Origin: Elephas maximus indicus
Lineage: Eukaryota > Chordata > Mammalia > Proboscidea > Elephantidae
DNA: 64,000 nucleotides
Assembly: GCF_024166365.1 (NCBI RefSeq)
Contig: NC_064832.1
Span: forward strand, 41,754,249 to 41,818,248
Direction: 5' to 3'
Position numbers and translations under genes: made by a program. Each line of letters opens with the position of its first letter. Position 1 is the stretch's first letter. The notes under the pieces were generated by a model. The model saw nothing but the letters and a program-made list of their open reading frames with translations, did no database searches and had not been told where the DNA came from. Shown in pieces: positions 45,613-57,148 of this stretch.

Positions 45613-48600
45613 ATTTGATGATGATGATGAAATTGCTATTGTCTAGTTTCTTTTTATACATACCTCTTTCAAATGTTCAGCTACTTTTTTTTTTTTTTCC
45701 CAATAAATTAGACTATAACCCAGACCTGGTGCCATGGAGACTATGGGTGAAGCAAATATTAAGAGAAACCCAGGGCAGTTTTTAGAGAAATCCTTGACTC
45801 TTCTGGCAGATGAGATTTGAGAGTGAGTAAAGGAAAAGAGGGGCACCGATGGTGTGGAGTGGTCTGTCCTGACTTAGGAGGTGGGAGGACGGCAGCTACA
45901 AATGACACGTTCAAAACTAAGATTGGTAACAGAGCTGGGATATGTGAGGCAGCTTTAATACTAGTTGAGAAACCCTACTGAGAGAAGAGACGGACGGGCT
46001 TTGTTTGCTGTAGCTCTCACTATCCCAAAGAGAAGAGCTGGGAAAAAAGGTGAAAAGGCTTTCTTTCTCCTATTCCTGATGGGTCCAGTTTCCTAGTAAG
46101 CTTTAAAGTCTTGGGTCTTGTGCAATGCTTGGCCTTGAGACTCAGCAGAAAATCAAAGTCAGCTATGCCTGTGGAAATAGACAGGAGCTACAGACCCTCA
46201 CAGAGGCATATGTTCTTATGAGCTTCACAGAGCCACAAATCATTTCTGTAATTTGGAGGAGAGTCAGAAACCTTTATAAGAATTAATGAACCAAGACAAA
46301 CCTTGCAGTGACAGGCTAAGTCAGACGCCGGGGCAGAGAAACTGGCAGCAGCATTCTGGGAGAAAATCAACAAACTATGATAATCATTGGTGAAAAGAAG
46401 AGGGAGCACAGAATGTTAGACATTAGCTTATTCAACCACAACCATTGCTCAAATTGTGGATGTTTACATTGACTCAGGTATTAGTCTGTAGATAGTTGTT
46501 ACATTGCTGTAAAATTGGTTTCAAAACTTATTTTCTTTTAAAGTTGAACACAAATGTGAAAAAAATATGTATAAATATTTATATTATTATAATAGAAGTT
46601 TGTTTTTGTTTTTGTTTGGTAAAAGCTAAATTAAAAGGGAAGAATCTACAAGTGAGATTTTCTTGAAGAAAGAATTCAACTGCTTGGGAAGGTCCATCTC
46701 AGGTGGCTTACACTCATTTGGGGCAAGATATGTTTAGAGTAAGATGAAAATGAAAAGGGAAAAGCAGCACCCTGATAGGGAAGAACAGTCATCTTTCTCA
46801 GCTCTATTGCCTCACCGTTGTTGTTACTTTGGAGCTTCACTGGAACATGAAGATGAGCTTCTGTTAAAAGTAATGGGAAAATATGGAAATGGGTAATGGT
46901 GATGGTGGTACAACATAATGAGAGTAATTAATGTCATTGAATTATATGTGTAAAAAATGCTGAAATGACAATTTTTTGTTATATATAAACTCACGACAAT
47001 AAACAAACTTAAAAAAATGTATAAGAGGTTTTTCTACTGGTGTTATGGATGGAAGGATAGGACAACCTGCTTTGCAATCCTACATGTGGGCACCTGGTAT
47101 ATCTGGAGATTAGGTTGGTCCTGCCATCTGTGTGTATTGGAGTGAAGATAGGTATATCCCAATATGGTGGTGCTAATAGACAGGGTCCGTAGTTGGACCT
47201 TGATTCCATTCACCTTTCCCTTGGATAGCATTGCCAGGAAGTATCATCTGAAATAGGAGGTCAGCTCCATCCAACTTCCTATAGGTAAAGGCACATTGTA
47301 TGAACTTTAGATCTCTAGATAGTGATTCCATTTCAGCAAAAGAGAAAACAGAACTTTTGTGTGTTTACTGTTTTCCATGAAGGATTGAAGAAAGTCAAAT
47401 GGAAAGAAAAATAGAGCTTCTAAACTAAGTCTTCAAGCCTAGGATGTCAGGATAGATTGTCGGTAGTGAGGAAATACTTTCAGATTTTTACTATGAACCC
47501 TATAATATTATACTTGATGGTAGTCAGGTAGTCAACACATGAGTCTTCCTCTTAAACTGTGGATCGAAAGAGGCAGAAGAAAAAAATTAATGACATAATT
47601 GTGTGAAACCATGTTGGAAGTAGGTATGTCCTGTCCACTGGGCTAGAAGCTAAGTGCTTCAAGATGAGTAGAAGATGCATGCTGAAATTATTTTCAATTA
47701 CAGATATTATGGGAGTAATACAGTTTGAAATATATTAATGCACTTTTCTTTTTTATACTTCGACTGTCTCCTGATTCGGCCAGATATATATCCATTGCCT
47801 CAAAAAGTAATGTTAAGCCAGGGACACAAAGAGAAACATTTGCTATTGACATTTTGAATTGAAAATGAGGGGGATTTTGGGTCCGTTGTGAGACAACATG
47901 CCAGACTTTTTCTGAATTTTAAAAATCTCCCCGTTACGTATCCAGAGCCAAGCCTAGGCAATGTAGATTGTAGAATTTTCCTGAAGCCATGGTATAGAAA
48001 GGATGGAGGAGCGACTTAAGAAAAGGTGATAGAAACAGGAAAAGGAGGGAGGAAGCCTCTCTCTATTCCTGGGTAAACGGGTAGATGAGAGAAGGAAATA
48101 CCTGGGTGAAGTACTCCTTAGGTCCTTTGAATGAGACTAGAATTTCCACCTACACATTTCAGCCACAAGATGATGAAAACATGATCAACGTCCCAGGCCA
48201 TTCTCTTCCTTGTACACAGTGTAGCCAAGCCACAGTAGAAGAGGAAGAGAAAGGGATATATAGATGGATGTACCTGCAAAAGTACCCCAAACACCCATGG
48301 CCTGCACAGGCTTTCAAGAGACCTGAGAGTTCCCACATGCTCAGGGATGAGGGTGAACTGAGGCTTTGGGAAATGTCAAAGGCACCAGTCATCAACAGAG
48401 AGACTATATGTCAGGATGAAAAGGCTACCGAGCACGGGACCTTACAGCTAGAGGCATGTATGTGAGGCTGTAGACTTCAGCAGCAGGACCAGCAAAGTTC
48501 CTCCAAAGATCAGGTGGGATTAAGACTACTTGGACTGATAGTAAGTAGAGCAGCCAGGGTCCATACTGGATATACACTTCCGTGGACATCAGTGCAGGCT

Positions 48601-48825
48601 CCCCAGGAATAAAATAGACCAACCCTGTGATAGGAGACTAGTGAGACCCAAGTCAAAAGCCTGTCCCATTACTCTAAGGAGTCATAATATGCAATTTTCC
48701 AGTGAACCAATCTGAAGAACAGAGAAGGGGAGAAGGGAAAAAAAAAAATTGGGAAATGATGAACCAGCTCTTATATACAAAGTTTGAATTTCAAATTAGG
48801 AAATGATTTAACCAATGGGATCAGT
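45613..48825. other. Single-copy non-coding DNA
   Basis: This 3.2 kb is the longest stretch without a repeat I can name. The 126-codon frame at 48085-48465 starts MREGNTWVKYSLG; it shows no domain and its length is not beyond chance, though codon conservation in relatives could still overturn this. Confidence 0.45.
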
Positions 48826-48968
48826 GGTTTTCAATCTAGGGATCACTTGGAAGCTTTTAAAACTCTGGAAGGCCAAGACCAATCAAATTAAAATTTCTGG
48901 AGGTGAGATCCAGGCATTAGTATTTTCTTAAAGCTTGCTAAGTGATTAAGAAAAGCAGTCACATTCTA
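48826..48968 (+). mobile_element. MER5-like hAT MITE fragment
   Basis: CAGTGGTTTTCAATCTAGGG, GGAGGTGAGATCCAGGC and GCTTGCTAAGTGATTAAG resemble MER5A. It is cut off by the following SINE fragment. Confidence 0.6.
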
Positions 48969-48969
48969 A

Positions 48970-49040
48970 ACCCATTGCCATCGAGTCGCTTCAGACGCAT
49001 AGTGACCCTATGGGACAGAGTAGAACTGCCCCGTAGACCC
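48970..49040 (-). mobile_element. AfroSINE tail fragment
   Basis: AACCCATTGCCATCGAGTCG to GAACTGCCCCGTAGA covers only the tail-side third. Confidence 0.85.
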
Positions 49041-49090
49041 TTAGCCTAGTGCCTGACAAATAATACGTGCTCAGTGTGTATTATCTTTTA
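49041..49090 (+). mobile_element. MIR or L2 tail fragment
   Basis: TAGCCTAGTGCCTGACAAAT and CGTGCTCAGTGTG match the tail wording shared by MIR and L2. Confidence 0.4.
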
Positions 49091-49138
49091 TATTTCCTAA
49101 ACAGAGCAGGGCTGAAAACACTTTAACTCAGCAATGAC

Positions 49139-49169
49139 TTTGGTTTGGTTTTGGTTTTGGTTTTGGTTT
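49139..49169. repeat. TTTGG repeat, AfroSINE-tail type
   Basis: Units of TTTTGG recur without a SINE body before them; the wording matches AfroSINE tails. Confidence 0.7.
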
Positions 49170-49173
49170 AGAC

Positions 49174-49284
49174 TAAGTTAGTCCCTAGGTGCACAAGAGG
49201 TTTGCAGTCAGCTACTAGCCTGAAGGTTGGCAATTTGAACACACCCATCGGTGCCATAAAAAAAAAGTCTTAGCAATCTGCTTC
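49174..49284 (+). mobile_element. AfroSINE, long form, head half
   Basis: GTCCCTAGGTGCACAAGAG and GCAATCTGCTTCTGTAAAG are present; the tail half is missing, replaced by an RTE end in the opposite direction. Confidence 0.85.
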
Positions 49285-49286
49285 TG

Positions 49287-49402
49287 TAAAGACTATTGTT
49301 GTTAGGTGCCCTTGAGTTGGTTCTGATTCATAGCGGACCCTGTGTACAACAAAACGAAACACTGTCCAGTCCTGTGTCATCTTCACAATTATTGCTATGC
49401 CT
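49287..49402 (-). mobile_element. RTE LINE 3' tip (copy G)
   Basis: Reversed tail TTGTTGTTAGGTGCCCTTG is followed by AACGAAACACTGTCCAGTCC and CTTCACAATTATTGC, parallel to the RTE end at 56780-56892. Confidence 0.85.
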
Positions 49403-49447
49403 GGTTATCATTTTCTTTGTTACTAATATTCTTCCTCCTTTCAGAAT

Positions 49448-49762
49448 CCGTCATTGTTACCTGGCATCAAGTTAGCCCCTGACTCATGGAAAGTCCATGC
49501 GCACCGAAAGGATAAGAGCTGCCCAGTCCTGTGCTATCCCTGTGATGGGTTGGGGAGCAAATCACTATGATCCACAGGGTTTTCATTGGCTGATTTTTCT
49601 AAAGTAGATTGCCAGGCCTTTCTTCCTAGTCTATTTGTGCCTGGAAGCTCTGATGAAACCTGTTTGATATCATAGCAACACACAAGCCCCCACTGACAGG
49701 TATCAAACCTGGCCTCCCATATGGAAGGCAAGAATTCTACCACTGAACCTCCACTGCTCCCA
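49448..49762 (-). mobile_element. tRNA-Gly-headed SINE, complete
   Basis: Minus-strand reading gives GGTTCAGTGGTAGAATTC (A box), CTTGCCTTCCATATGG (anticodon region) and GGTTTGATACC (B box). An RTE-derived body follows (AGACTAGGAAGAAAGGCC, AATCAGCCAATGAAAACC), with an RTE-like 3' end. Target duplications CTTTCAGAAT at 49438-49447 and 49763-49772 delimit a 315-bp element. Confidence 0.88.
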
Positions 49763-49794
49763 CTTTCAGAATATCCCTCACCAACTTTAGAGTC

Positions 49795-50090
49795 TGTTGA
49801 ATCTACCTTCTACAGGACACCTAGGTCAAAGCCCACCTCATATTTGAAGCCTTTTCTGATCCTGTAAAGGGCATATCTCTTTGCTGTGTGGACTCACATA
49901 ACACTTTGCTTTTATTTCCTTTACCACATCATACTACAGCTCATGTTATATAGCTATATTATATTATTTATTTTACCATCTCTCCCCTTCTTCTATTAAG
50001 TTCTTCTACTAAGTATTCCTTTGGGCAAGAATGGCCTTAGCTTTGTAGCTCTTGAATTATTAATATAGTGTCTTGTTCAGGCTCAAAACC
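49795..50090 (+). mobile_element. L2 LINE 3' part
   Basis: GAAGCCTTTTCTGATCCTG and CACATAACACTTTGCTTTTA, then AATGGCCTTAGCTTTGTAGC and AATATAGTGTCTTGTTCAGG fit L2 in order. Confidence 0.65.
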
Positions 50091-50245
50091 ATATATTTTA
50101 ATAAAATTTGATGTAAATGGTCATGATTCAAACCTAACAGATGTGAGGAATGGTTGCCCCCAAAATTAATAAATACTAGAGATATGCAGAATGAGTGGAA
50201 ACCCCTAATTAAATAAGAGAAAGGTAAGGTGAATATGCAAAAATA

Positions 50246-50436
50246 CAGTGAAACCCGCGAAAACCAGAACCTGTGTAAGGCGGAAGCCTGTAAGGGAAGG
50301 AAAACTCAAATATTTCCCATTAAAACAAGTGATTGAAAAGTGGTAAGAATGAACCCTGTCAAAGGTGGCAGAAAAGTTGCAAGACTCAGAGAGACAAGGC
50401 AGTCCTGGCAAGTTCCAGCTCTCACAGGTTTCGCTG
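50246..50436 (-). mobile_element. TA-flanked MITE, copy 2 of 3
   Basis: The 191-bp element starts CAGTGAAACCCGCGAAAAC and ends TCACAGGTTTCGCTG, flanked by TA on both sides. It aligns with copies 1 and 3 in reverse orientation. Confidence 0.82.
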
Positions 50437-50438
50437 TA

Positions 50439-52711
50439 CATCTTTCTACATTTCTCATTTCTAGAATAATTTGAGGAATCTGCAGTTACTTAAAAATTGT
50501 GTATCTCTCAAAATAATGTGCTTAAGACCATTTGTCTTAAGCTGCCCATATGGGAAAAGACAATTTTAGTTGAAGTTTCTTGTCCTTCAATGTTCTCATG
50601 ATATATTGTCCTTCTGGGTTTCCCAGGCAGCATTGTAGAACTTCATAAGTAGTCAAATACATATTTAAAAGGAGTTATGACAAACAGAAAGTGTTTTTTT
50701 TTTTTTTTTTTCAGGATTTAAAGGGTCGTATCTTTAACTGACAGATGATTTGCTACTGGCATACTTGTTGGGTTTTTGTTCATGAACATTTTGTTTGAGG
50801 TTTTCTTATGGAAGAAATGCTATTCTTGGTGTTTTCTCTATGCCCTTTTCCCCAAGTGGTAAAATACAATTCTTCCTATTTATGCTTCCTGGAAGTTTGC
50901 TGCTTTTAAGAAAGTAACACAAGGAAGCATGCTTTTCCTTTTCTTTCCCTTGTGGCCTTTGAAATGAATGCCAAAGTGTCCTATAAGGCTTAGCAGTCAT
51001 TTCTCTGGCTTCATTGTGCTTTATTAATGGGTAAACTGATAGTGAATTGACTGGCAATGAACTGCCTACGAAAGAACACATTTCAAATTCAGTATCTACA
51101 TGAATTGACAGATATCTGGTAAAAAGATAGATCAAGGGTTGCCAGTTAGCTTAAAGGTCACATTTGTCCTCATGACTTTTGGTCCAAGCCAAGAATAAAT
51201 TATTTCAAGTTGTGTAAATCTCATCACTTTAAACATTTTTAAATATTCCTCTAAGTTTTTCTTGTACTATTGATGTGCCTTTCAGAAACAACTCTGCTGA
51301 AGTTTGAGAAATATTTGCTGACTCTCTGAGGAGAGCAAGGGCTCAATGGTCTGTTTTGAATTCTAGTTCAATTTCTTTCTGATAAAGGATTTTCTTTATT
51401 CACAAACGAGTGGTGCTGGTTGAAGGTGGAGTTCAGCTGTTTATATACTAACACGCAGCAATTATGATGAAACAAAACTCATTCTAGAACTCTACTGTAA
51501 CTATGGCAACTAGAATTAAATGAATCCCATTAGAAGTACGAAAAGCCACCCAGTGGGAGAGAGTAAATATTATCTCTTATTGATTTATGAAGGTTCCAGA
51601 TGATGAAAAGTGGTTAATACATTTCTGTCATGAAACACATTTGAGAGGGATTCTTTTTATTGATAGAGCCATTGCCTATTTAAATAATGCCAGCCAGATA
51701 TCATTAATTTTTACGTCTTCTTTCAATCACTTTTGCCTTCATTACAAGAAGCTACCACCCTTCCTATTATGATCTGTATTTTATTTAGGGGTAATAAGGA
51801 GGAGACTTGACTTAAGGACCATTTCTGATTATGTTTGGCTAAAATTTGACTAGACCAAAAATTGTAAGTATAAATGGATTGCACATTTATTTTGAGGGAG
51901 AATTAGTTGATTCGGCATTTCACTTGCACTTGGGCAAAAACACTCAATAATCCTCTTGGCTTCAGGTGGCTGGTGCTGGTAGTAGGATTCGTTGGAATAG
52001 GAAATTTAAACTTTGGGTAATTTGTTCTTTAAGTGGACCAATTTAAAATTTGATTCAAGTAATAATTTGAAACTAAATGGAACAGCATTGTGTACCAAGA
52101 TTAAAGTTTTTGTGTCCCAGAGAATTTGGTGTTCAGGTGTCAGTGTGGCTCTGCATTCAAAATGTCACCATGTGCTGTACCCACTTCCACTCTCTCCCTA
52201 AAACCACCTCAGCACTTTGTATTTTGATTCAAATAAAAAGGTCATTGTGACTCTTTTCCTCTAAAATACCAACAGCAGCTAGAAGAATGGAGCATCTAAC
52301 TAAACACCAGGCTGAAGGACACAGACTCACACTGGGCAGTGGGTGCAGGGTTTTCATCCTTTGCATGTTTCCGTGATTATTTTTAGTCACTTTGTGTCTC
52401 AATGGGAATATAGTTGTAGTGAGTTAGGAAGTACATTTTTCTAAAACAAAAGGAGTGTTCAGTTGCCAAAAAAATCAGAAAATTATGAGAGAGATAGAAG
52501 ACCTGAGGTGACACTTAGGTTCTCTTAAGGGTGATAATAGTGATGGTTGAACAACATGATACACATAATTAAAAAAAAAAAAGGAAGGGACAGAGGTAGA
52601 AGCTTGATAATCACAGTGAATAGTATATAAAACTCCTTTGATAAGTCATTGTAGCCCATGTAAGTCTTGAGTCCAAGATGTTCTTGAAAAAAAAAGTTTT
52701 TTTTAAAAAAA
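50439..52711. other. Single-copy non-coding DNA
   Basis: A T run lies at 50693-50711. No repeat is recognised in the remainder, which could hold conserved regulatory sequence near 51400-51780. Confidence 0.45.
51497..51510 (+). promoter_or_regulatory. RFX X-box-like motif
   Basis: GTAACTATGGCAAC agrees with the RFX X-box pattern at 13 of 14 positions (T for C at position 6). It lies in single-copy DNA. No promoter is visible near it, and such a motif can occur by chance. Confidence 0.25.
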
Positions 52712-52723
52712 AACTAATTTTCT

Positions 52724-52858
52724 GGAGCCCAATTGTTAAGAGCTTGGCTGCTAACCAAAAGGTCAGTAGTTTGAATCTACCAGCAGCTCCTTCGAAACCC
52801 TACGGGACAATTCTATTCTGGGGTCCTTATGAGTCGGAATCAACTCAACGGCAACGGG
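52724..52858 (+). mobile_element. AfroSINE, short form, head-deleted
   Basis: The A-box region is shortened (GGAGCCCAATTGTTAAGAGC). Target duplications AACTAATTTTCT (52712-52723) and AACTAATTTCCT (52859-52870) flank it. Confidence 0.93.
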
Positions 52859-52939
52859 AACTAATTTCCTACTCTACTGTTCCTTTAATCCGCAGAACTA
52901 CTGAATTCTAAGGTTAACTTCTGGCTGTGTTTATATATA

Positions 52940-53141
52940 CAGTGAAACCTGTGAGAGTCAGAACTGAATGAGGCCACCTTGTTTTTCCAGGTCTCACAAG
53001 TTTTCTGCCTTGGACAGGGTGCAGTCTTACCATTTTCTATAGCTTGTTTTAGTGGAAAATATTTGAGTTTTCCTTCTCTGACAGGTTTCAGCCTTATTTT
53101 ATTTTTTTTTTCCTAGCTTCGGACTTTTACTGGTTTTACTG
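52940..53141 (+). mobile_element. TA-flanked MITE, copy 3 of 3
   Basis: The 202-bp element starts CAGTGAAACCTGTGAGAG and ends TTTTACTGGTTTTACTG with TA outside both ends. It shares the internal phrase TTTTAGTGGAAAATATTTGAG with copy 2 (reversed) and copy 1. Confidence 0.82.
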
Positions 53142-53489
53142 TATTAATAGTTGGGATTTACACAGCTTGTATACTCAGTCTTATTTCTGATGAGTTTTGT
53201 TCTGTTATTATAGATATTGAAATTCCTGAAATAAAATACAGCCAATCCAAGTACTTGCCTGGGTAATGGGAGCAGCAAAGCCTTACCTAGTCTGGCCGTG
53301 ATGTGCTGCTGCTCTCCAGTCCCATGTTTTACCGGGGCCTCCAACCGATGTGTCAAAGTGGGCTCCTAAACCCCTATGCAGCCTGATCCCTTCTGCTTGC
53401 TGTCCGAAGGTTCATGGAACTCCAAGGTTTTCTAGGCATTTTTATTACATTTCAGAGCGTTCCCATGCCAGATTGACATTCTGCTTCGA

Positions 53490-53680
53490 ATCAGAAGATA
53501 TGAGAACTGGAAGGGATTTAAGAGATCATCTCATCTAAATAGATAAGAGACTGAGACTCAGAGAGGTGAAGTGAGTTGTCCAGGGTCACACAGCTCATTA
53601 TTGGCACAGCGGGAGGTGAGACCTGTGGTCTGCGAACTCCTGATTCGAGCCTCTTTCCATTATACCTCATGAGCTCATGC
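53490..53680 (-). mobile_element. MIR-class SINE
   Basis: GAGACTGAGACTCAGAGAGG, TCCAGGGTCACACAGCTC and the end TCTTTCCATTATACCTCATG are typical reversed MIR-class wording. Confidence 0.65.
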
Positions 53681-53806
53681 TTTCTCTTATGTCCAGAGGA
53701 AGGCACTTCCAGGTCTTTCTTAGCGTATGAGCCACAGGCAGAAGGCAAGTTACCACTCCCAACCTAGTGTTCATTACTGACCACTACACCTGTTCTCAGT
53801 TTTAAA

Positions 53807-54007
53807 CCAAACCAGACTCATTGCTATTGAGTCAATTCTGACTCATAGTGACCTACAGGACAGAGTAGAGCTGCCTCATAGGGTTTCCAAGCTATAATCT
53901 TTACGGAAGCAGACTGCCGCATCTTTCTCTCATGGAGCAGCTGGTGGGTTCGAACCACCAACCTTTCAGTTAGCAGACAAATGATTAACCACGGCACCAC
54001 CAGGGTT
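53807..54007 (-). mobile_element. AfroSINE, long form
   Basis: The complete reversed copy is flanked by TTCTCAGTTTTAAA (53793-53806) and TTCTCAGTTCTAAA (54008-54021). Confidence 0.95.
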
Positions 54008-54021
54008 TTCTCAGTTCTAAA

Positions 54022-55564
54022 GGAAGCAAAAATAATTATCCTGAACATTCTGCTTTTATATTCATTACCTACTCTGTGCCCGTTAGTTGCTCTTTTTTTT
54101 TGGTAATGCTTTTCCTGATTAACTTGGTCTCTGCAATATAAAATGGTGAAATGCATTATCCTGGGTAAATGTGATGTTATTAATGTGTTTTATTCTAGTT
54201 ATGGGTCATTATTTCCGATAGATGTAATCGTCCTAGCACTGAGACCTAGCAGGTGGTCTCACTAGAAGTTATAACAGTTTTCTTAACGGTCTGGTAAGAA
54301 TGTCATTTTCAGGGCAGTAAGGGCAGAGAGAAATTGGTCCCAGAGCTAGTTTGCCTCTGCGCTCACTCCCAGGCTTGAGCAAGCAAAAATAAATACATTT
54401 TTTCTTACTGATCAGCTGAGTATTTTGTCCTGCCTATTCATTTTCAGGAAAAGTGATAAGGACCCCTGCATATTTATTTCCTATTTATGCCCTGCCCCCC
54501 CAACCCCGGTTAATACTGCTGATGGCCCTGCAATGCTTTGCTTTGCTAATTCTTAGAGGAAAATGGCCTTTTTGCCTCCAGAGAGGAACCGACACCCATT
54601 CATGCAATCAGAGGTGATTAAAGCCAGTTGGTCAGGCAAAACACAGAAACCACTGGGAAGCAGAAATCAAGAGACACTTTCCGTTAGAGAGATCTCACTC
54701 TTGAGAGCACGTATGATAGCAGTATAATGGGAGGAATAGATACCATGTATTCAAATGTTAACATCTTAATATAGGTAAGAAATAACTTCGTGGTTAAGAA
54801 AATGATGCACATTTGATGGTTTTTCCAAAGTTTTTCTTGCACAGTGCATAACTGGCTTAGTGTATGATCACAGGCATTAATCCCCAGAAGAAACAAACTG
54901 ACTAAATTGATAGACGTGTTCCCCAATGTTAAGAGTATTGCTTGCACATATCCCAATTCCCGGTTTATTTAAGGCATGTGTGTGTGTCTGTGTATGTTTG
55001 TGTGCATGCATATGTGTGTGTGTGTGTCTGCCCATGGCTGTGTGTCCTGAGCCTTAGTTAATTGGTGCAACTGCTATGGAGTTTGGGTTAGTAATTTATA
55101 TACCTCACTGATTGTTCATTGCTATCGTTGTATTTCACTAATTCTAAGATGATTTTTCCTCCACATTTTAACTTTTCTTAAGTCAAGAGTCTTTTCTAAC
55201 TGGTGGTGCAAGGGGACAGTTTTGCTATAGTTGCCATTGCTTGTGCATGCTTGAACTTCATGACATGACTGAAAAGCTGCAACCCTGTGAGACTTCCGTC
55301 AACACACTGTTTAAGAAAGATTTTAGCAAGGAATATGAGGTTGTAGTCTGAAACCCTTACACGAAAGCACCAATATGAAATCTTGCAGAACGGGTGCAAG
55401 CACATTGGGAGAAAATCCCGGATACAATACTGGAACACTGTTTTAAGAACACTGCATACCAGTGCTCTTGTGGAATCAGAAAGTGGCTCAAAAAAGTCAA
55501 ATTCTGGATACAAAAAAGTTTTCAAATACCTTTACCAATTTATTTGATTTACATTTTCCTTTTT
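54022..55564. other. Single-copy non-coding DNA
   Basis: No gene or named repeat is recognised except the TG tract at about 54976-55028. Positions 54300-54700 are unusually mixed in composition, and conservation there could be tested. Confidence 0.45.
54976..55028. repeat. TG microsatellite, interrupted
   Basis: TG units with CA and TTTG interruptions run through this stretch. Confidence 0.8.
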
Positions 55565-55575
55565 AATGTATGTAC

Positions 55576-56892
55576 CATTGATCCAGCCGAATGTGGAAAT
55601 TATAGAACAATATCATTAATATCACACATAAGCAAAAATTTTGCTGAAGATCATTCAAAAACAGCTGCAGCAGTATATCGATAGGGAACTTCCAGAAATT
55701 CAAGCTGGTTTCAGAAGAGGATGTGGAAACAGGGCTATCATTGCTGATGTCAGATGGATCCTGGCTGAAAGCAGAGGATACCAGAAGGATGTTTACCTGT
55801 GTTTTATTGACTATGCAAAGACATTCGACTGTGTGGATCATAATGAACTATGGGTCACATTGCAAAGAATGGGAATTCCAGAACGCTTAATTGTGCTCAT
55901 GAGGAACCTTTACATAGATCAAGAGGCAGTTGTTTGGGCAGAACGAAGGGATACTTATTGGTTTAAAGTCAGGAAAGGTGTGTGTCAGGATTGTATCCTT
56001 TCACCATACCTATTCAATCTGTATGCTGAACAAATAACCTGAGAAGCCGGACTATATGAAGAAGAATGGGGCATCAGGAGTGGAGGAAGACTCATTAACA
56101 ACCTGCAATATGCAGATGATACATCCTTGCTTGCTGAAAGTGAAAAGGACTTGAAGCACTTATTAATGAAGATCAAAGATCACAGTCTTCAGTATGGTTT
56201 GCCCCTCAACTTAAAGAAAACAAAAATTCCTCACAACTGGACCAATGAGCAACATCATGATAAATGGAGAAAAGATTGAAGTTGTCATGGATTTCGTTTT
56301 ACTTGGATCCACAGTCAACTGCCATGGAAGCAGGAGTCAAGAAATCAAAAGACACATTCCATTGGGTAAATCTGCTGCAAAGGACCTCTTTAGAGTGTTG
56401 AAAAGCAAAGATGTCACTTTGAAGACTAGGGTGCACCTGACCCAAGCCATGGTATTTTCAATCACATCATATGCATGTGAAAGCTAGACAATGAATAAGG
56501 AAGACTGAAGAAGAATTGATGCCTTTGAATTGTAGTGTTGGTGAAGAATATTGAATATACCACAGACTGACAAAAGAATGAACAAATCCATCTCGGAAGA
56601 AGTACAACCAGAATGCTTCTTGAAGCAAGGATGGCGAGATTGCGTCTTACATAGTTTGGACATGTTTTCAGGAGGGATCAGTCTGTAGAGAAGGACATAA
56701 TGCTTGCCAAACTACAAGGTCAGCAGAAAAGAGGAAGACCCTCAATGAGGTGGATTGATACAGTGGCTGCAACAATGAGCTCAAGCATAACAAAGATTGT
56801 GAGTATGGCCCAGGACCGGGCAGTGTTTCGTTCTGTTGTGCACAGAGTCGCTATGAGTCAGAACTGACTAGATGGCACCTAACAACAACAGC
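55576..56892 (+). mobile_element. RTE LINE, 5'-truncated, with RT remnant (copy F)
   Basis: This 1.3-kb copy begins inside the reverse transcriptase. The frame at 55641-56042 reads IQKQLQQYIDRELPEIQAGF and then the catalytic box A as FIDYAKTFDCVDH and box B as VCQDCILSPYLFNLYAEQ, where the usual GC after Q is DC. Box C (YADD) is intact as LQYADDTSLLAES near 56104, but only after a stop at 56041. The C-terminal part reads at 56245-56487, and the 3' tail ends CACCTAACAACAACAGC. Target duplications AATGTATGTAC (55565-55575) and AATGTATGCAC (56893-56903) define both ends. It lacks endonuclease and cannot move itself. Confidence 0.95.
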
Positions 56893-56923
56893 AATGTATG
56901 CACAAGAACACTATATGAAAATA

Positions 56924-57135
56924 ACAAAAGAACACCAAACTCATTGCCGTCATGTTGATTCCAAATCATAGCGACCCTATAGGACAGAGTAGAACTGCCC
57001 TGTGGAGTTTCCCAAGGCTGTAATCTTTACAGGAGCAGATGGCCGCGTCTTCCTCCCATTGAGCGGCAAGTGGGTTCAAACTGCTAATGTTTTAGCTAGC
57101 AGCCAAGGGCTTTAACTGCTGTGCTACCAGGGCTC
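56924..57135 (-). mobile_element. AfroSINE, long form
   Basis: The complete reversed copy starts only 20 bases after the RTE duplication. Duplications CTATATGAAAATA (56911-56923) and CTATATAAAAATA (57136-57148) flank it. Confidence 0.95.
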
Positions 57136-57148
57136 CTATATAAAAATA

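Noticed and set aside
48085-48465. 126-codon open frame on the plus strand
   Set aside because: No domain, signal peptide or promoter context is seen. The length is within chance, and codon-level conservation cannot be tested here.
45613-48825. A hidden gene in the longest repeat-free stretch
   Set aside because: I found no chain of frames with splice signals that I could defend.
54976-55028. TG tract as a regulatory element
   Set aside because: It is an ordinary interrupted microsatellite.
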